Below, one piece after another: positions 13,819-27,700 of a stretch of DNA of 64,000 nucleotides (positions within the stretch are counted from its first letter, which is position 1; each line of letters starts with the position of its first letter). Source of the stretch: Liolophura sinensis. Taxonomy: Eukaryota; Mollusca; Polyplacophora; Chitonida; Chitonidae. Below the pieces are notes generated by a model. It ran no database searches. It was given only the letters and a program-made list of their open reading frames with translations, and was not told the origin of the DNA. Location: the NCBI RefSeq assembly GCF_032854445.1, contig NW_027018140.1:1-64000 (forward strand), written 5' to 3'. A program made the position numbers and the translations under genes.

Positions 13819-16531
13819 ATGATCATTGATGTCATAATCACGTGCCCAGCAACGGCTCTTACTCCATGGAAACCAGGGAAATTTACAATTTTTCAACAGC
13901 TGCCGATGCCTGGCTCAATTCCGCATCTTTTGGCACCTTATTCATGTGGGTCTGTGGTCAGTTGTACTTTTTACAGCAGACTGTATCAAGTACCTTGTGT
14001 TTTTCACGTACAAATGGTGTTGTTTTTCTACACGTAGATAAAGACATTGAGATTGTCTTGGACTTAGAAGTAAGACAATTGCTGGGTGAGTTAAATGGGC
14101 TTGGCCCAAAGATTTCAGGTCTTCTGGGCTACCGAAGGGCACATAACTTATAGTCAAAAGTTGAATATAGTAATGACCAGTCGCGATTGTACAGAGTACA
14201 GTGTAGCCGATTTCAATTAACAAAAAGACCAGGCAAAAATGCAAAAGTAGAAAAACTGTTCCAGTGCTGCTGGTAAGAGGCTAATCCGACGTATTTTGTG
14301 ACGAGAAATCGAATGGTGCAAACCGCGTTGCTCTCCGACCAATACTTTTGGCTGTAGCGACAATTGAATGATCATTTATGTCATAATCACGTGCCCAGCA
14401 ACGGCTCTTACTCCATGGAAACCAGGGAAATTGGCAATTTTTTAACAGCTGCCGATGCCTGGCCCAATTCCGCATCTTTTGGCACCTTATAAATGTGGGT
14501 CTGTGGTCAGTTGTACTTTTTACAGCAGACTGTATCAAGTACCTTGTGTTTTTTATGTACAAATGGTCTGGTCTTTCTACACGTAGATAAAGACATTGAG
14601 ATTGTCTTGGACTAAGAAGTAAGACAATTGCTGGGTGAGTTAAATGGGCTTAGCCCAAAGATTTGACGTCTTCTGGGCTACCGAAGGGCACATAACTTAT
14701 AGTCAAAAGTTGAATATAGTAATGACCAGTCGCGATTGTACAGAGTACAGTGTAGCCGATTTCAATTAACAAAAAGACAAGGCAAAAATGCAAAAGTGGA
14801 AAAACTGTTCCAGTGCTGCTGGTAAGAGGCTAATCCGACGTATTTTGTGACGAGAAATCGAATGGTGCAAACCGCGTTGCTCTCCGACCAATACTTTTGG
14901 CTGTAGCGACAATTCAATGATCATTGATGTCATAATCACGTGCCCAGCAACGGCTCTTACTCCATGGAAACCAGGGATATTTGCAATTTTTTAACAGCTG
15001 CCGATGCCTGTCTCAATTCCGCATCTTTTGGCACCTTACTGAAGTGGGTCAGTGTTCAGTTGTACTTTTTACAGCAGACTGTATCAAGTACCTTGTGTTT
15101 ATCACGTACAAATGGTGTGGTTTTTCTACACGTAGATAAAGACATTGAGATTGTCTTGGACTTAGAAGTAAGGCAATTGCTGGGTGAGTTAAATGGGCTT
15201 AGCCGAAAGATTTGACGTCTTCTGGGCTACCGAAGGGCACATAACTTATAGTCAAAAGTTGAATATAGTAATGACCAGTCGCGATTGTCTAGAGTACAGT
15301 GTAGCCGATTTCAATTAACAAAAAGACCAGGCAAAAATGCAAAAGTAAAAAAACTGTTCCAGTGCTGCTGGTAAGAGGCTAATCCGACGTATTTTGTGAC
15401 GAGAAATCGAATGGTGCAAACCGCGTTGCTCTCCGACCAAGACTTTTGGCTGTAGCGACAATTGCATAATTATTTATGTTATTATCACGTGCCCAGCAAC
15501 GGCTCTTACTCCATGGAAACCAGGGAAATTTGCAATTTTTTAACAGCTGCCGATGCCTGGCTCAATTCCGCATCTTTTGGCACCTTACTGAATTGGGTCA
15601 GTGTTCAGTTGTACTTTTTACAGCAGACTGTATCAAGTACCTTGTGTTTATCACGTACAAATGGTGTGGTTTTTTCTACACGTAGATAAAGACATTGAGA
15701 TTGTCTTGCACTTAGAAGTAAGGCAATTGCTGGGTGAGTTAAATGGGCTTAGCCCAAAAATTTCAGGTCTTCTGGGCTACCGAAGGGCACATAACTTATA
15801 GTCAAAAGTTGAATATAGTAATGACCAGTCGCGATTGTACAGAGTACAGTGTAGCCGATTTCAATTAACAAAAAGACCAGGCAAAAATGCAAAAGTGCAA
15901 AAATTGTTCCAGTGCTGCTGGTAAGAGGCTAATCCGACGTATTTTGTGACGAGAAATCGAATGGTGCAAACCGCGTTGCTCTCCGACCAATACGTTTGGC
16001 TGTAGTGACAATTGAATGATCATTTATGTCATAATCACGTGCGTAGCAACGGCTCTTACTCCATGGAAACCAGGGATATTTGCAATTTTTCAACAGCTGC
16101 CGATGCCTGTCCCAATTCCGCATCTTTTGGCACCTTATTCATGTGGGTCTGTGGTCAGTTGTACTTTTTACAGCAGACTGTATCAAGTACCTTGTGTTTT
16201 TCACGTACAAATGGTGTGGTTTTTCTACACGTAGATAAAGACATTGAGATTGTCTTGGACTTAGAAGTAAGACAATTGCTGGGTGAGTTAAATGGGCTTA
16301 GCCCAAAGATTTCAGGTCTTCTGGGCTACCGAAGGGCACATAACTTATAGTCAAAAGTTGAATATAGTAATGACCAGTCGCGATTGTACAGAGTACAGTG
16401 TAGCCGATTTCAATTAACAAAAAGACCAGGCAAAAATGCAAAAGTGGAAAAACTGTTCCAGTGCTGCTGGTAAGAGGCTAATCCGACGTATTTTGTGACG
16501 AGAAATCGAATGGTGCAAACCGCGTTGCTCT

Positions 16532-19500
16532 GCGACCAATACGTTTGGCTGTAGCGACAATTGAATGACCATTTATGTCATAATCACGTGCCCAGCAACG
16601 ACTCTTACTCCATGGAAACCAGGGAAATTTGCAATTTTTCAACAGCTGCCGATGCCTGTCTCAATTCCGCATCTTTTGGCACCTTACTGAAGTGGGTCAG
16701 TGTTCAGTTGTACTTTTTACAGCAGACTGTATCAAGTACCTTGTGTTTATCACGTACAAATGGTGTGGTTTTTCTACACGTAGATAAAGACATTGAGATT
16801 GTCTTGCACTTAGAAGTAAGGCAATTGCTGGGTGAGTTAAATGGGCTTAGCCGAAATATTTTGACGTCTTCTGGGCTACCGAAGGGCACATAACTTATAG
16901 TCAAAAGTTGAATATAGTAATGACCAGTCGCGATTGTACAGAGTACAGTGTAGCCGATTTCAATTAACAAAAAGACCAGGCAAAAATGCAAAAGTGCAAA
17001 AACTGTTCCAGTGCTGTTGGTAAGAGGCTAATCCGACGTATTTTGTGACGAGAAATCGAATGGTGCAAACCGTGTTGCTCTCCGACCAATACGTTTGGCT
17101 GTAGTGCCAAATGAATGATCATTTATGTCATAATCACGTGCCCAGCAACGGCTCTTACTCCATGGAAACCAGGAAAATTTGCAAGTTTTCAACAGCTGCC
17201 GATGCCTGGCTCAATTCCGCATCGTTTGGCACCTTACTGATGTGAGTCAGTGTTCAGTTGTACTTTTTACAGCAGACTGTATCAAGTACCTTGTGTTTTT
17301 CATGTACAAATGGTGTGGTTTTTCTACACGTAGATAAAGACATTGAGATTGTCTTGCACTTAGAAGTAAGGCAATTGCTGGGTGAGTTAAATGGGCTTAG
17401 CCCAAAGATTTCAGGTCTTCTGGGCTACCGAAGGGCACATAACTTATAGTCAAAAGTTGAATATAGTAATGACCAGTCGCGATTGTACAGAGTACAGTGT
17501 AGCCGATTTCAATTAACAAAAAGACCAGGTAAAAATGCAAAAGTGGAAAAACTGTTCCAGTGCTGCTGGTAAGACGTTAATCCGACGTATTTTGTGACGA
17601 GAAATCGAATGGTGCAAACCGCGTTGCTCTCCGACCAATACTTTTGGCTGTAGCGACAATTGCATGACTATTTATGTCATTATCACGTGCCCAGCAACGG
17701 CTCTTACTCCATGGAAACCAGGGAAATTTGCAATTTTTTAACAGCTGCCGATGCCTGGCTCAATTGCGCATCTTTTGGCACCTTACTGAAGTGGGTCAGT
17801 GTTCAGTTGTACTTTTTACAGCAGACTGTATCAAGTACCTTGTGTTTATCACGTACAAATGGTGTGGTTTTTCTACACGTAGATAAAGACATTGAGATTG
17901 TCTTGCACTTAGAAGTAAGGCAATTGCTGGGTGAGTTAAATGGGCTTAGCCCAAAAATTTCAGGTCTTCTGGGCTACCGAAGGGCACATAACTTATAGTC
18001 AAAAGTTGAATATAGTAATGACCAGTCGCGATTGTACAGATTACAGTGTAGCCGATTTCAATTAACAAAAAGACCAGGCAAAAATGCAAAAGTGGAAAAA
18101 CTGTTCCAGTGCTGCTGGTAAGAGGCTAATCCGACGTATTTTGTGACGAGAAATCGAATGGTGCAAACCGCGTTGCTCTGCGACCAATACGTTTGGCTGT
18201 AGCGACAATTGAATGACCATTTATGTCATAATCACGTGCCCAGCAACGACTCTTACTCCATGGAAACCAGGGAAATTTGCAATTTTTTCAACAGCTGCCG
18301 ATGCCTGTCTCAATTCCGCATCTTTTGGCACCTTACTGAAGTGGGTCAGTGTTCAGTTGTACTTTTTACAGCAGACTGTATCAAGTACCTTGTGTTTATC
18401 ACGTACAAATGGTGTGGTTTTTCTACACGTAGATAAAGACATTGAGATTGTCTTGCACTTAGAAGTAAGGCAATTGCTGGGTGAGTTAAATGGGCTTAGC
18501 CGAAATATTTTGACGTCTTCTGGGCTACCGAAGGGCACATAACTTATAGTCAAAAGTTGAATATAGTAATGACCAGTCGCGATTGTATAGAGTACAGTGT
18601 AGCCGATTTCAATTAACAAAAAGACCAGGCAAAAATGCAAAAGTGGAAAAACTGTTCCAGTGCTGCTGGTAAGAGGCTAATCCGACGTATTTTGTGACGA
18701 GAAATCGAATGGTGCAAACCGCGTTGCTCTCCGACCAATACTTTTGGCTGTAGCGACAATTCAATGATCATTGATGTCATAATCACGTGCCCAGCAACGG
18801 CTCTTACTCCATGGAAACCAGGGAAATTTACAATTTTTCAACAGCTGCCGATGCCTGGCTCAATTCCGCATCTTTTGGCACCTTATTCATGTGGGTCTGT
18901 GGTCAGTTGTACTTTTTACAGCAGACTGTATCAAGTACCTTGTGTTTTTCACGTACAAATGGTGTTGTTTTTCTACACGTAGATAAAGACATTGAGATTG
19001 TCTTGGACTTAGAAGTAAGACAATTGCTGGGTGAGTTAAATGGGCTTGGCCCAAAGATTTCAGGTCTTCTGGGCTACCGAAGGGCACATAACTTATAGTC
19101 AAAAGTTGAATATAGTAATGACCAGTCGCGATTGTACAGAGTACAGTGTAGCCGATTTCAATTAACAAAAAGACCAGGCAAAAATGCAAAAGTAGAAAAA
19201 CTGTTCCAGTGCTGCTGGTAAGAGGCTAATCCGACGTATTTTGTGACGAGAAATCGAATGGTGCAAACCGCGTTGCTCTCCGACCAATACTTTTGGCTGT
19301 AGCGACAATTGAATGATCATTTATGTCATAATCACGTGCCCAGCAACGGCTCTTACTCCATGGAAACCAGGGAAATTGGCAATTTTTTAACAGCTGCCGA
19401 TGCCTGGCCCAATTCCGCATCTTTTGGCACCTTATAAATGTGGGTCTGTGGTCAGTTGTACTTTTTACAGCAGACTGTATCAAGTACCTTGTGTTTTTTA

Positions 19501-20386
19501 TGTACAAATGGTCTGGTCTTTCTACACGTAGATAAAGACATTGAGATTGTCTTGGACTAAGAAGTAAGACAATTGCTGGGTGAGTTAAATGGGCTTAGCC
19601 CAAAGATTTGACGTCTTCTGGGCTACCGAAGGGCACATAACTTATAGTCAAAAGTTGAATATAGTAATGACCAGTCGCGATTGTACAGAGTACAGTGTAG
19701 CCGATTTCAATTAACAAAAAGACAAGGCAAAAATGCAAAAGTGGAAAAACTGTTCCAGTGCTGCTGGTAAGAGGCTAATCCGACGTATTTTGTGACGAGA
19801 AATCGAATGGTGCAAACCGCGTTGCTCTCCGACCAATACTTTTGGCTGTAGCGACAATTCAATGATCATTGATGTCATAATCACGTGCCCAGCAACGGCT
19901 CTTACTCCATGGAAACCAGGGATATTTGCAATTTTTTAACAGCTGCCGATGCCTGTCTCAATTCCGCATCTTTTGGCACCTTACTGAAGTGGGTCAGTGT
20001 TCAGTTGTACTTTTTACAGCAGACTGTATCAAGTACCTTGTGTTTATCACGTACAAATGGTGTGGTTTTTCTACACGTAGATAAAGACATTGAGATTGTC
20101 TTGGACTTAGAAGTAAGGCAATTGCTGGGTGAGTTAAATGGGGCTTAGCCGAAAGATTTGACGTCTTCTGGGCTACCGAAGGGCACATAACTTATAGTCA
20201 AAAGTTGAATATAGTAATGACCAGTCGCGATTGTCTAGAGTACAGTGTAGCCGATTTCAATTAACAAAAAGACCAGGCAAAAATGCAAAAGTAAAAAAAC
20301 TGTTCCAGTGCTGCTGGTAAGAGGCTAATCCGACGTATTTTGTGACGAGAAATCGAATGGTGCAAACCGCGTTGCTCTCCGACCAA
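16532..20386 (+). repeat. Near-identical 3.85-kb duplication, right copy
   Basis: This matches 11,588-15,440. Differences I noticed are one substitution (ATCGTTTGG near 17,224 against ATCTTTTGG), one extra T in the T-run near 18,285 and one extra G near 20,140. After about 20,386 the copies part: the left is followed by an N monomer (15466) and the right by a T monomer (20412), with N monomers following at 20961 and 21510. This is the least diverged long duplication in the window, hence probably among the most recent. Confidence 0.9.
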
Positions 20387-20411
20387 TACTTTTGGCTGTA
20401 GCGACAATTGA

Positions 20412-20960
20412 ATGATCATTTATGTCATAATTACGTGCACAGCAACGGCTCTTACTCCATGGAAACCAGGGAAATTGGCAATTTTTCAACAGCTGCCGAT
20501 ACCTGGCCCAATTCCGCATCTTTTGGCACCTTATTCATGTGGGTCTGTGGTCAGTTGTACTTTTTACAGCAGACTGTATCAAGTACCTTGTGTTTTTCAC
20601 GTACAAATGGTGTGGTTTTTCTACACGTAGATAAAGACATTGAGATTGTCTTGGACTTAGAAGTAAGACAATTGCTGGGTGAGTTAAATGGGCTTAGCCC
20701 AAAGATTTGACGTCTTCTGGGCTACCGAAGGGCACATAACTTATAGTCAAAAGTTGAATATAGTAATGACCAGTCGCGATTGTACAGAGTACAGTGTAGC
20801 CGATTTCAATTAACAAAAAGACCAGGCAAAAATGCAAAAGTGCGAAAACTGTTCCAGTGCTGCTGGTAAGAGGCTAATCCGACGTATTTTGTGACGAGAA
20901 ATCGAATGGTGCAAACCGCGTTGCTCTCCGACCAATACTTTTGGCTGTAGCGACAATTGC
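20412..20960 (+). repeat. Monomer type T, exemplar
   Basis: Type T is defined by ATAATTACGTGCACAGCAACGG in the head, where most copies have ATAATCACGTGCCC; this replaces the CACGTG palindrome with GTGCAC. It usually has GATACCTGGCCCAATTCC further on. T heads are at 103, 1739, 3386, 5581, 7777, 20412, 24810, 28657, 31953, 34698, 42391, 48429, 55566, 57760, 58309 and 63245. The back halves differ, so T is a head type, not one lineage over its full length. Confidence 0.85.
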
Positions 20961-23713
20961 ATAATTATTTATGTTATTATCACGTGCCAGCAACGCTCTT
21001 ACTCCATGGAAACCAGGGAAATTGCAATTTTTTAACAGCTGCCGATGCCTGGCTCAATTCCGCATCTTTTGGCACCTTACTGAATTGGGTCAGTGTTCAG
21101 TTGTACTTTTTACAGCAGACTGTATCAAGTACCTTGTGTTTTTTCACGTACAAATGTGTTGTTTTTCTACACGTAGATAAAGACATTGAGATTGTCTTGG
21201 ACTTAGAAGTAAGACAATTGCTGGTGAGTTAAATGGGCTTAGCCCAAAGATTTCAGGTCTTCTGGGCTACCGAAGGGCACATAACTTATAGTCAAAAGTT
21301 GAATATAGTAATGACCAGTCGCGATTGTACAGAGTACAGTGTAGCCGATTTCAATTAACAAAAAGACCAGGCAAAAATGCAAAAGTGGAAAAACTGTTCC
21401 AGTGCTGCTGGTAAGAGGCTAATCCGACGTATTTTGTGACGAGAAATCAATCGAATGGTGCAAACCGCGTTGCTCTCCGACCAATACTTTTGGCTGTAGC
21501 GACAATTGCATAATTATTTATGTTATTATCACGTGCCCAGCAACGGCTCTTACTCCATGGAAACCAGGGAAATTTGCAATTTTTTAACAGCTGCCGATGC
21601 CTGGCTCAATTCCGCATCTTTTGGCACCTTACTGAATTGGGTCAGTGTTCAGTTGTACTTTTTACAGCAGACTGTATCAAGTACCTTGTGTTTTTTATGT
21701 ACAAATGGTGTGGTTTTTCTACACGTAGATAAAGACATTGAGATTGTCTTGCACTTAGAAGTAAGGCAATTGCTGGGTGAGTTAAATGGGCTTAGCCCAA
21801 AAATTTCAGGTCTTCTGGGCTACCGAAGGGGCACATAACTTATAGTCAAAAGTTGAATATAGTAATGACCAGTCGCGATTGTACAGAGTACAGTGTAGCC
21901 GATTTCAATTAACAAAAAGACCAGACAAAAATGCAAAAGTGCAAAAAACTGTTCCAGTGCTGCTGGTAAGAGGCTATCCGACGTATTTTGTGACGAGAAA
22001 TCGAATGGTGCAAAACCGCGTTGCTCTCCGACCAATACTTTTGGCTGTAGTGACAATTGAATGATCATTTATGTCATAATCACGTGCGTAGCAACGGCTC
22101 TTACTCCATGGAAACCAGGGATATTTGCAATTTTTCAACAGCTGCCGATGCCTGGCTCAATTCCGCATCTTTTGGCACCTTATTCATGTGGGTCTGCGGT
22201 CAGTTGTACTTTTTACAGCAGACTGTATCAAGTACCTTGTGTTTTTCACGTACAAATGGTGTGGTTTTTCTACACGTAGATAAAGACATTGAGATTGTCT
22301 TGGACTTAGAAGTAAGACAATTGCTGGGTGAGTTAAATGGCTTAGCCCAAAGATTTCAGGTCTTCTGGGCTAACCGAAGGGCACATAACTTATAGTCAAA
22401 AGTTGAATATAGTAATGACCAGTCGCGATTGTACAGAGTACAGTGTAGCCGATTTCAATTAACAAAAAGACCAGGCAAAAATGCAAAAGTGGAAAAACTG
22501 CTCCAGTGCTGCTGGTAAGAGGCTAATCCGACGTATTTTGTGACGAGAAATCGAATGGTGCAAAACCGCGTTGCTCTCCGACCAATACTTTTGGCTGTAG
22601 CGACAATTCAATGATCATTTATGTCATAATCACGTGCCCAGCAACGGCTCTTACTCCATGGAAACCAGGGATATTTGCAATATTTTAACAGCTGCCGATG
22701 CCTGCCCAATTCCGCATCTTTTGGCACCTTAATAAATGTGGGTCAGTGTTTAGTTGTACTTTTTACAGCAGACTGTATCAAGTACCCTTGTGTTTTTCAT
22801 GTACAAATGGTGTGGTTTTTCTACACGTAGATAAAGACATTGAGATTGTCTTGGACTTAGAAGTAAGACAATTGCTGGGTGAGTTAAATGGGCTTAGCCC
22901 AAAGATTTCAGGTCTTCTGGGCTACGAAGGGCACATATCTTATAGTCAAAAGTTGAATATAGTAATGACCAGTCGCGATTGTACAGAGTACAGTGTAGCC
23001 GATTTCAATTAACAAAAAGACCAGGCAAAAATGCAAAATTGGAAAAACTGTTCCAGTGCTGCTGGTAAGAGGCTAATCCGACGTATTTTGTGACGAGAAA
23101 TCGAATGGTGCAAACCGCGTTGCTCTCCGACCAATACGTTTGGCTGTAGCGACAATTGAATGATCATTTATGTCAAACTCACGTGCCCAGCAACGCTCTT
23201 ACTCCATGAAAACCAGGGAAATTTGCAATTTTTTCAACAGCTGCGATGCCTGGCTCAATTCCGCATCTTTTGGCACCTTATTCATGTGGGTCTGTGGTTA
23301 GTTGTACTTTTTACAGCAGACTGTATCAAGTACCTTTTTTTTTTCACGTACAAATGGTGTTGTTTTTTCTACACGTAGATAAAGACATTGAGATTGTCTT
23401 GGACTTAGAAAGTAAGACAATTGCTGGGTGAGTTAAATGGGCTTGGCCGAAAGATTTCATGTCTTCTGGGCTACCGAAGGGCACATAACTTATAGTCAAA
23501 AGTTGAATATAGTAATGACCAGTCGCGATTGTACAGAGTACAGTGTAGCCGATTTCAATTAACAAAAAGACCAGGCAAAAATGCAAAAGTGCGAAACTGT
23601 TCCAGTGCTGCTGGTAAGAGGCTAATCCGACGTATTTTGTGACGAGAAATCGAATGGTGCAAACCGCGTTGCTCTCCGACCAATACTATACTTTTGGCTG
23701 TAGCGACAATTGA
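20412..23713 (+). repeat. T-N-N-V-C-K run, indel-rich
   Basis: Monomers at 20412, 20961, 21510, 22061, 22611 and 23160 follow the type order T-N-V-C-K found at 28,657-35,246, with the N monomer doubled and no D monomer. The K monomer here and the K monomer at 34149 both carry a run of ten T (23,335-23,344 and 34,325-34,334) where other copies have TTGTGTTTTT. That tie supports common descent with the partial third 6-monomer copy. Reading is complicated by many 1-base indels; see the indel cluster entry. Confidence 0.75.
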
Positions 23714-24810
23714 ATGACCATTTATGTCATAATCACGTGCCCAGCAACGACTCTTACTCCATGGAAACCAGGGAAATTTGCAATTTTTCAACAGCTGCCG
23801 ATGCCTGTCTCAATTCCGCATCTTTTGGCACCTTACTGAAGTGGGTCAGTGTTCAGTTGTACTTTTCACAGCAGGACTGTATCAGTACCTTGTGTTTATC
23901 ACGTACAAATGTGTGGTTTTTCTACACGTAGATAAAGACATTGAGATTGTCTTGCACTTAGAAGTAAGGCAATTGCTGGGTGAGTTAAATGGGCTTAGCC
24001 GAAATATTTTGACGTCTTCTGGCTACCGAAGGGCACATAACTTATAGTCAAAAGTTGAATATAGTAATGACCAGTCGCGATTGTATAGAGTACAGTGTAG
24101 CCGATTTCAATTAACAAAAATACCAGGCAAAAATGCAAAAGTGGAAAAACTGTTCCAGTGCTGCTGGTAAGAGGCTAATCCGACGTATTTTGTGACGAGA
24201 AATCGAATGGTGCACACCGCGTTGCTCTCCGACCAATACGTTTGGCTGTAGCGACAATTGAATGATCATTTATGTCATAATCACGTGCCCCAGCAACGGC
24301 TCTTACTCCATGAAAACCAGGGAAATTTGCAATTTTTCAACAGCTGCCGATGCCTGGCTCAATTCCGCATCTTCTGGCACCTTATTAATGTGGGTCTGTG
24401 GTTAGTTGTACTTTTTACAGCAGACTGTATCAAGTACCTTGTGTTTTTCACGTACAAATGGTGTTGTTTTTCTACACGTAGATAAAGACATTGAGATTGT
24501 TTTGGACTTAGAAGTAAGACAATTGCTGGGTGAGTTAAATGGGCTTGGCCGAAAGATTTCATGTCTTCTGGGCTACCGAAGGGCACATAACTTATAGTCA
24601 AAAGTTGAATATAGTAATGACCAGTCGCGATTGTACAGAGTACAGTGTAGCCGATTTCAATTAACAAAAGACCAGGCAAAAACGCAAAATTGGAAAAATT
24701 GTTTCAGTGCTGCTGGTAAGAGGCTAATCCGACGTATTTTGTGACGAGAAATCGACTGGTGCAAACCGCGTTGCTCTCCGACCAATACTTTTGCTGTAGT
24801 GACAATTGAA
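20980..24810. other. Cluster of 1-5-base indels (probable assembly error)
   Basis: Examples are CGTGCCAGCAACGCTC near 20,982, GAAATCAATCGAATGG near 21,447 (4-bp duplication), GAAGGGGCAC near 21,828, GCTAACCGAAG near 22,370, GTACCCTTGTG near 22,784, TTAGAAAGTAAG near 23,406, AATACTATACTTTTGG near 23,684 (5 extra bases) and CAGGACTGTATCAGTACC near 23,872. Neighbouring intervals with the same monomer types are free of such changes. The region is otherwise ordinary satellite. Confidence 0.68.
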
Positions 24811-25739
24811 TTATCATTTATGTCATAATTACGTGCACAGCAACGGCTCTTACTCCATGGAAACCAGGGAAATTGGCAATTTTTCAACAGCTGCCGATAC
24901 CTGGCCCAATTCCGCATCTTTTGGCACCTTATTCATGTGGGTCTGTGGTCAGTTGTACTTTTTACAGCAGACTGTATCAAGTACCTTGTGTTTTTCACGT
25001 ACAAATGGTGTGGTTTTTCTACACGTAGATAAAGACATTGAGATTGTCTTGGACTTAGAAGTAAGACAATTGCTGGGTGAGTTAAATGGGCTTAGCCCAA
25101 AGATTTGACGTCTTCTGGGCTACCGAAGGGCACATAACTTATAGTCAAAAGTTGAATATAGTAATGACCAGTCGCGATTGTACAGAGTACAGTGTAGCCG
25201 ATTTCAATTAACAAAAAGACCAGGCAAAAATGCAAAAGTGCGAAAACTGTTCCAGTGCTGTTGGTAAGAGGCTAATCCGACGTATTTTGTGACGAGAAAT
25301 CGAATGGTGCAAACCGCGTTGCTCTCCGACCAATACTTTTGGCTGTAGCGACAATTGAATGACCATTTATGTCATAATCACGTGCCCAGCAACGACTCTT
25401 ACTCCATGGAAACCAGGGAAATTTGCAATTTTTCAACAGCTGCCGATGCCTGTCTCAATTCCGCATCTTTTGGCACCTTACTGAAGTGGGTCAGTGTTCA
25501 GTTGTACTTTTTACAGCAGACTGTATCAAGTACCTTGTGTTTATCACGTACAAATGGTGTGGTTTTTCTACACGTAGATAAAGACATTGAGATTGTCTTG
25601 CACTTAGAAGTAAGGCAATTGCTGGGTGAGTTAAATGGGCTTAGCCGAAATATTTTGACGTCTTCTGGGCTACCGAAGGGCACATAACTTATAGTCAAAA
25701 GTTGAATATAGTAATGACCAGTCGCGATTGTACAGAGTA

Positions 25740-27700
25740 CAGTGTAGCCGATTTCAACTAACAAAAAGACCAGGCAAAAAATGCAAAAGTGGAAAAACTG
25801 TTCCAGTGCTGCTGGTAAGAGGCTAATCCGACGTATTTTGTGACGAGAAATCGAATGGTGCAAACCGCGTTGCTCTCCGACCAATACGTTTGGCTGTAGC
25901 GACAATTGAATGATCATTTATGTCATAATCACGTGCCCAGCAACGGCTCTTACTCCATGGAAACCAGGGAAATTTGCAATTTTTCAACAGCTGCCGATGC
26001 CTGGCTCAATTCCGCATCTTTTGGCACCTTATTCACGTGGGTCTGTGGTCAGTTGTACTTTTTACAGCAGACTGTATCAAGTACCTTGTGTTTTTCACGT
26101 ACAAATGGTGTGGTTTTTCTACACGTAGATAAAGACATTGAGATTGTCTTGGACTTAGAAGTAAGACAATTGCTGGGTGAGTTAAATGGGCTTAGCCCAA
26201 AGATTTGACGTCTTCTGGGCTACCGAAGGGCACATAACTTATAGTCAAAAGTTGAATATAGTAATGACCAGTCGCGATTGTACAGAGTACAGTGTAGCCG
26301 ATTTCAATTAACAAAAAGACCAGGCAAAAATGCAAAAGTGCGAAAACTGTTCCAGTGCTGCTGGTAAGAGGCTAATCCGACGTATTTTGTGACGAGAAAT
26401 CGAATGGTGCAAACCGCGTTGCTCTCCGACCAATACTTTTGGCTGTAGCGACAATTGAATGACCATTTATGTCATAATCACGTGCCCAGCAACGACTCTT
26501 ACTCCATGGAAACCAGGGAAATTTGCAATTTTTCAACAGCTGCCGATGCCTGTCTCAATTCCGCATCTTTTGGCACCTTACTGAAGTGGGTCAGTGTTAA
26601 GTTGTACTTTTTACAGCAGACTGTATCAAGTACCTTGTGTTTATCACGTACAAATGGTGTGGTTTTTCTACACGTAGATAAAGACATTGAGATTGTCTTG
26701 CACTTAGAAGTAAGGCAATTGCTGTGTGAGTTAAATGGGCTTAGCCGAAATATTTTGACGTCTTCTGGGCTACCGAAGGGCACATAACTTATAGTCAAAA
26801 GTTGAATATAGTAATGACCAGTCGCGATTGTACAGAGTACAGTGTAGCCGATTTCAATTAACAAAAAGACAAGGCAAAAATGCAAAAGTGCGAAAACTGT
26901 TCCAGTGCTGCTGGTAAGAGGCTAATCCGACGTATTTTGTGACGACAAATCGAATGGTGCAAACCGCGTTGCTCTCCGACCAATACGTTTGGCTGTAGCG
27001 ACAATTGAATGACCATTTATGTCATAATCACGTGCCCAGCAACGACTCTTACTCCATGGAAACCAGGGAAATTTGCAATTTTTCAACAGCTGCCGATGCC
27101 TGTCTCAATTCCGCATCTTTTGGCACCTTACTGAATTGGGTCAGTGTTCAGTTGTACTTTTTACAGCAGACTGTATCAAGTACCTTGTGTTTATCACGTA
27201 CAAATGGTGTGGTTTTTCTACACGTAGATAAAGACATTGAGATTGTCTTGCACTTAGAAGTAAGGCAATTGCTGGGTGAGTTAAATGGGCTTAGCCGAAA
27301 TATTTTGACGTCTTCTGGGCTACCGAAGGGCACATAACTTATAGTCAAAAGTTGAATATAGTAATGACCAGTCGCGATTGTATAGAGTACAGTGTAGCCG
27401 ATTTCAATTAACAAAAATACCAGGCAAAAATGCAAAAGTGGAAAAACTGTTCCAGTGCTGCTGGTAAGAGGCTAATCCGACGTATTTTGTGACGAGAAAT
27501 CGAATGGTGCAAACCGCGTTGCTCTCCGACCAATACTTTTGGCTGTAGCGACAATTCAATGATCATTGATGTCATAATCACGTGCCCAGCAACGGCTCTT
27601 ACTCCATGGAAACCAGGGATATTTGCAATATTTTAACAGCTGCCGATGCCTGGCCCAATTCCGCATCTTTTGGCACCTTATAAATGTGGGTCAGTGTTTA
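25740..27700 (+). repeat. Long-range duplicated block, left copy (offset 12,636)
   Basis: Monomers 25910, 26459, 27009 and part of 27559 correspond to 38545, 39095, 39645 and part of 40195. Private links are TTTCAACTAAC in the preceding tail (CAACTA at 25,755 and 38,391), GCTGTGTGAG in the D monomer (near 26,722 and 39,358) and GACAAGGC in the same D tail. The offset of 12,636 equals 23 monomers, far longer than any local HOR. The ends are approximate. Confidence 0.78.

Larger units (their letters stand above)
11588..15440 (+). repeat. Near-identical 3.85-kb duplication, left copy
   Basis: Seven monomers (D-o-H-D-C-o-C, phase points 11621 to 14917) recur in the same order 4,944-4,946 bp downstream. 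Rare private variants are shared: CTCTGCGACC at 11,588 and 16,532, GTGCCAAATGAATG, AAGACGTTAATCC at 12,629 and 17,573, GACAAGGC near 14,785, TTGTCTAGAGTAC near 15,288, and GTAAAAAAACTG at 15,345 and 20,291. Two monomers (15466 N, 16016 V) separate the copies, giving a 9-monomer period. The few differences noticed are listed under the right copy. Confidence 0.9.

Noticed and set aside
27668-27680. TATA-box-like TATAAATG in C-subtype monomers
   Set aside because: It is a chance AT-rich variant of the TTATTCATG/TTACTGAAG site, with no gene downstream.
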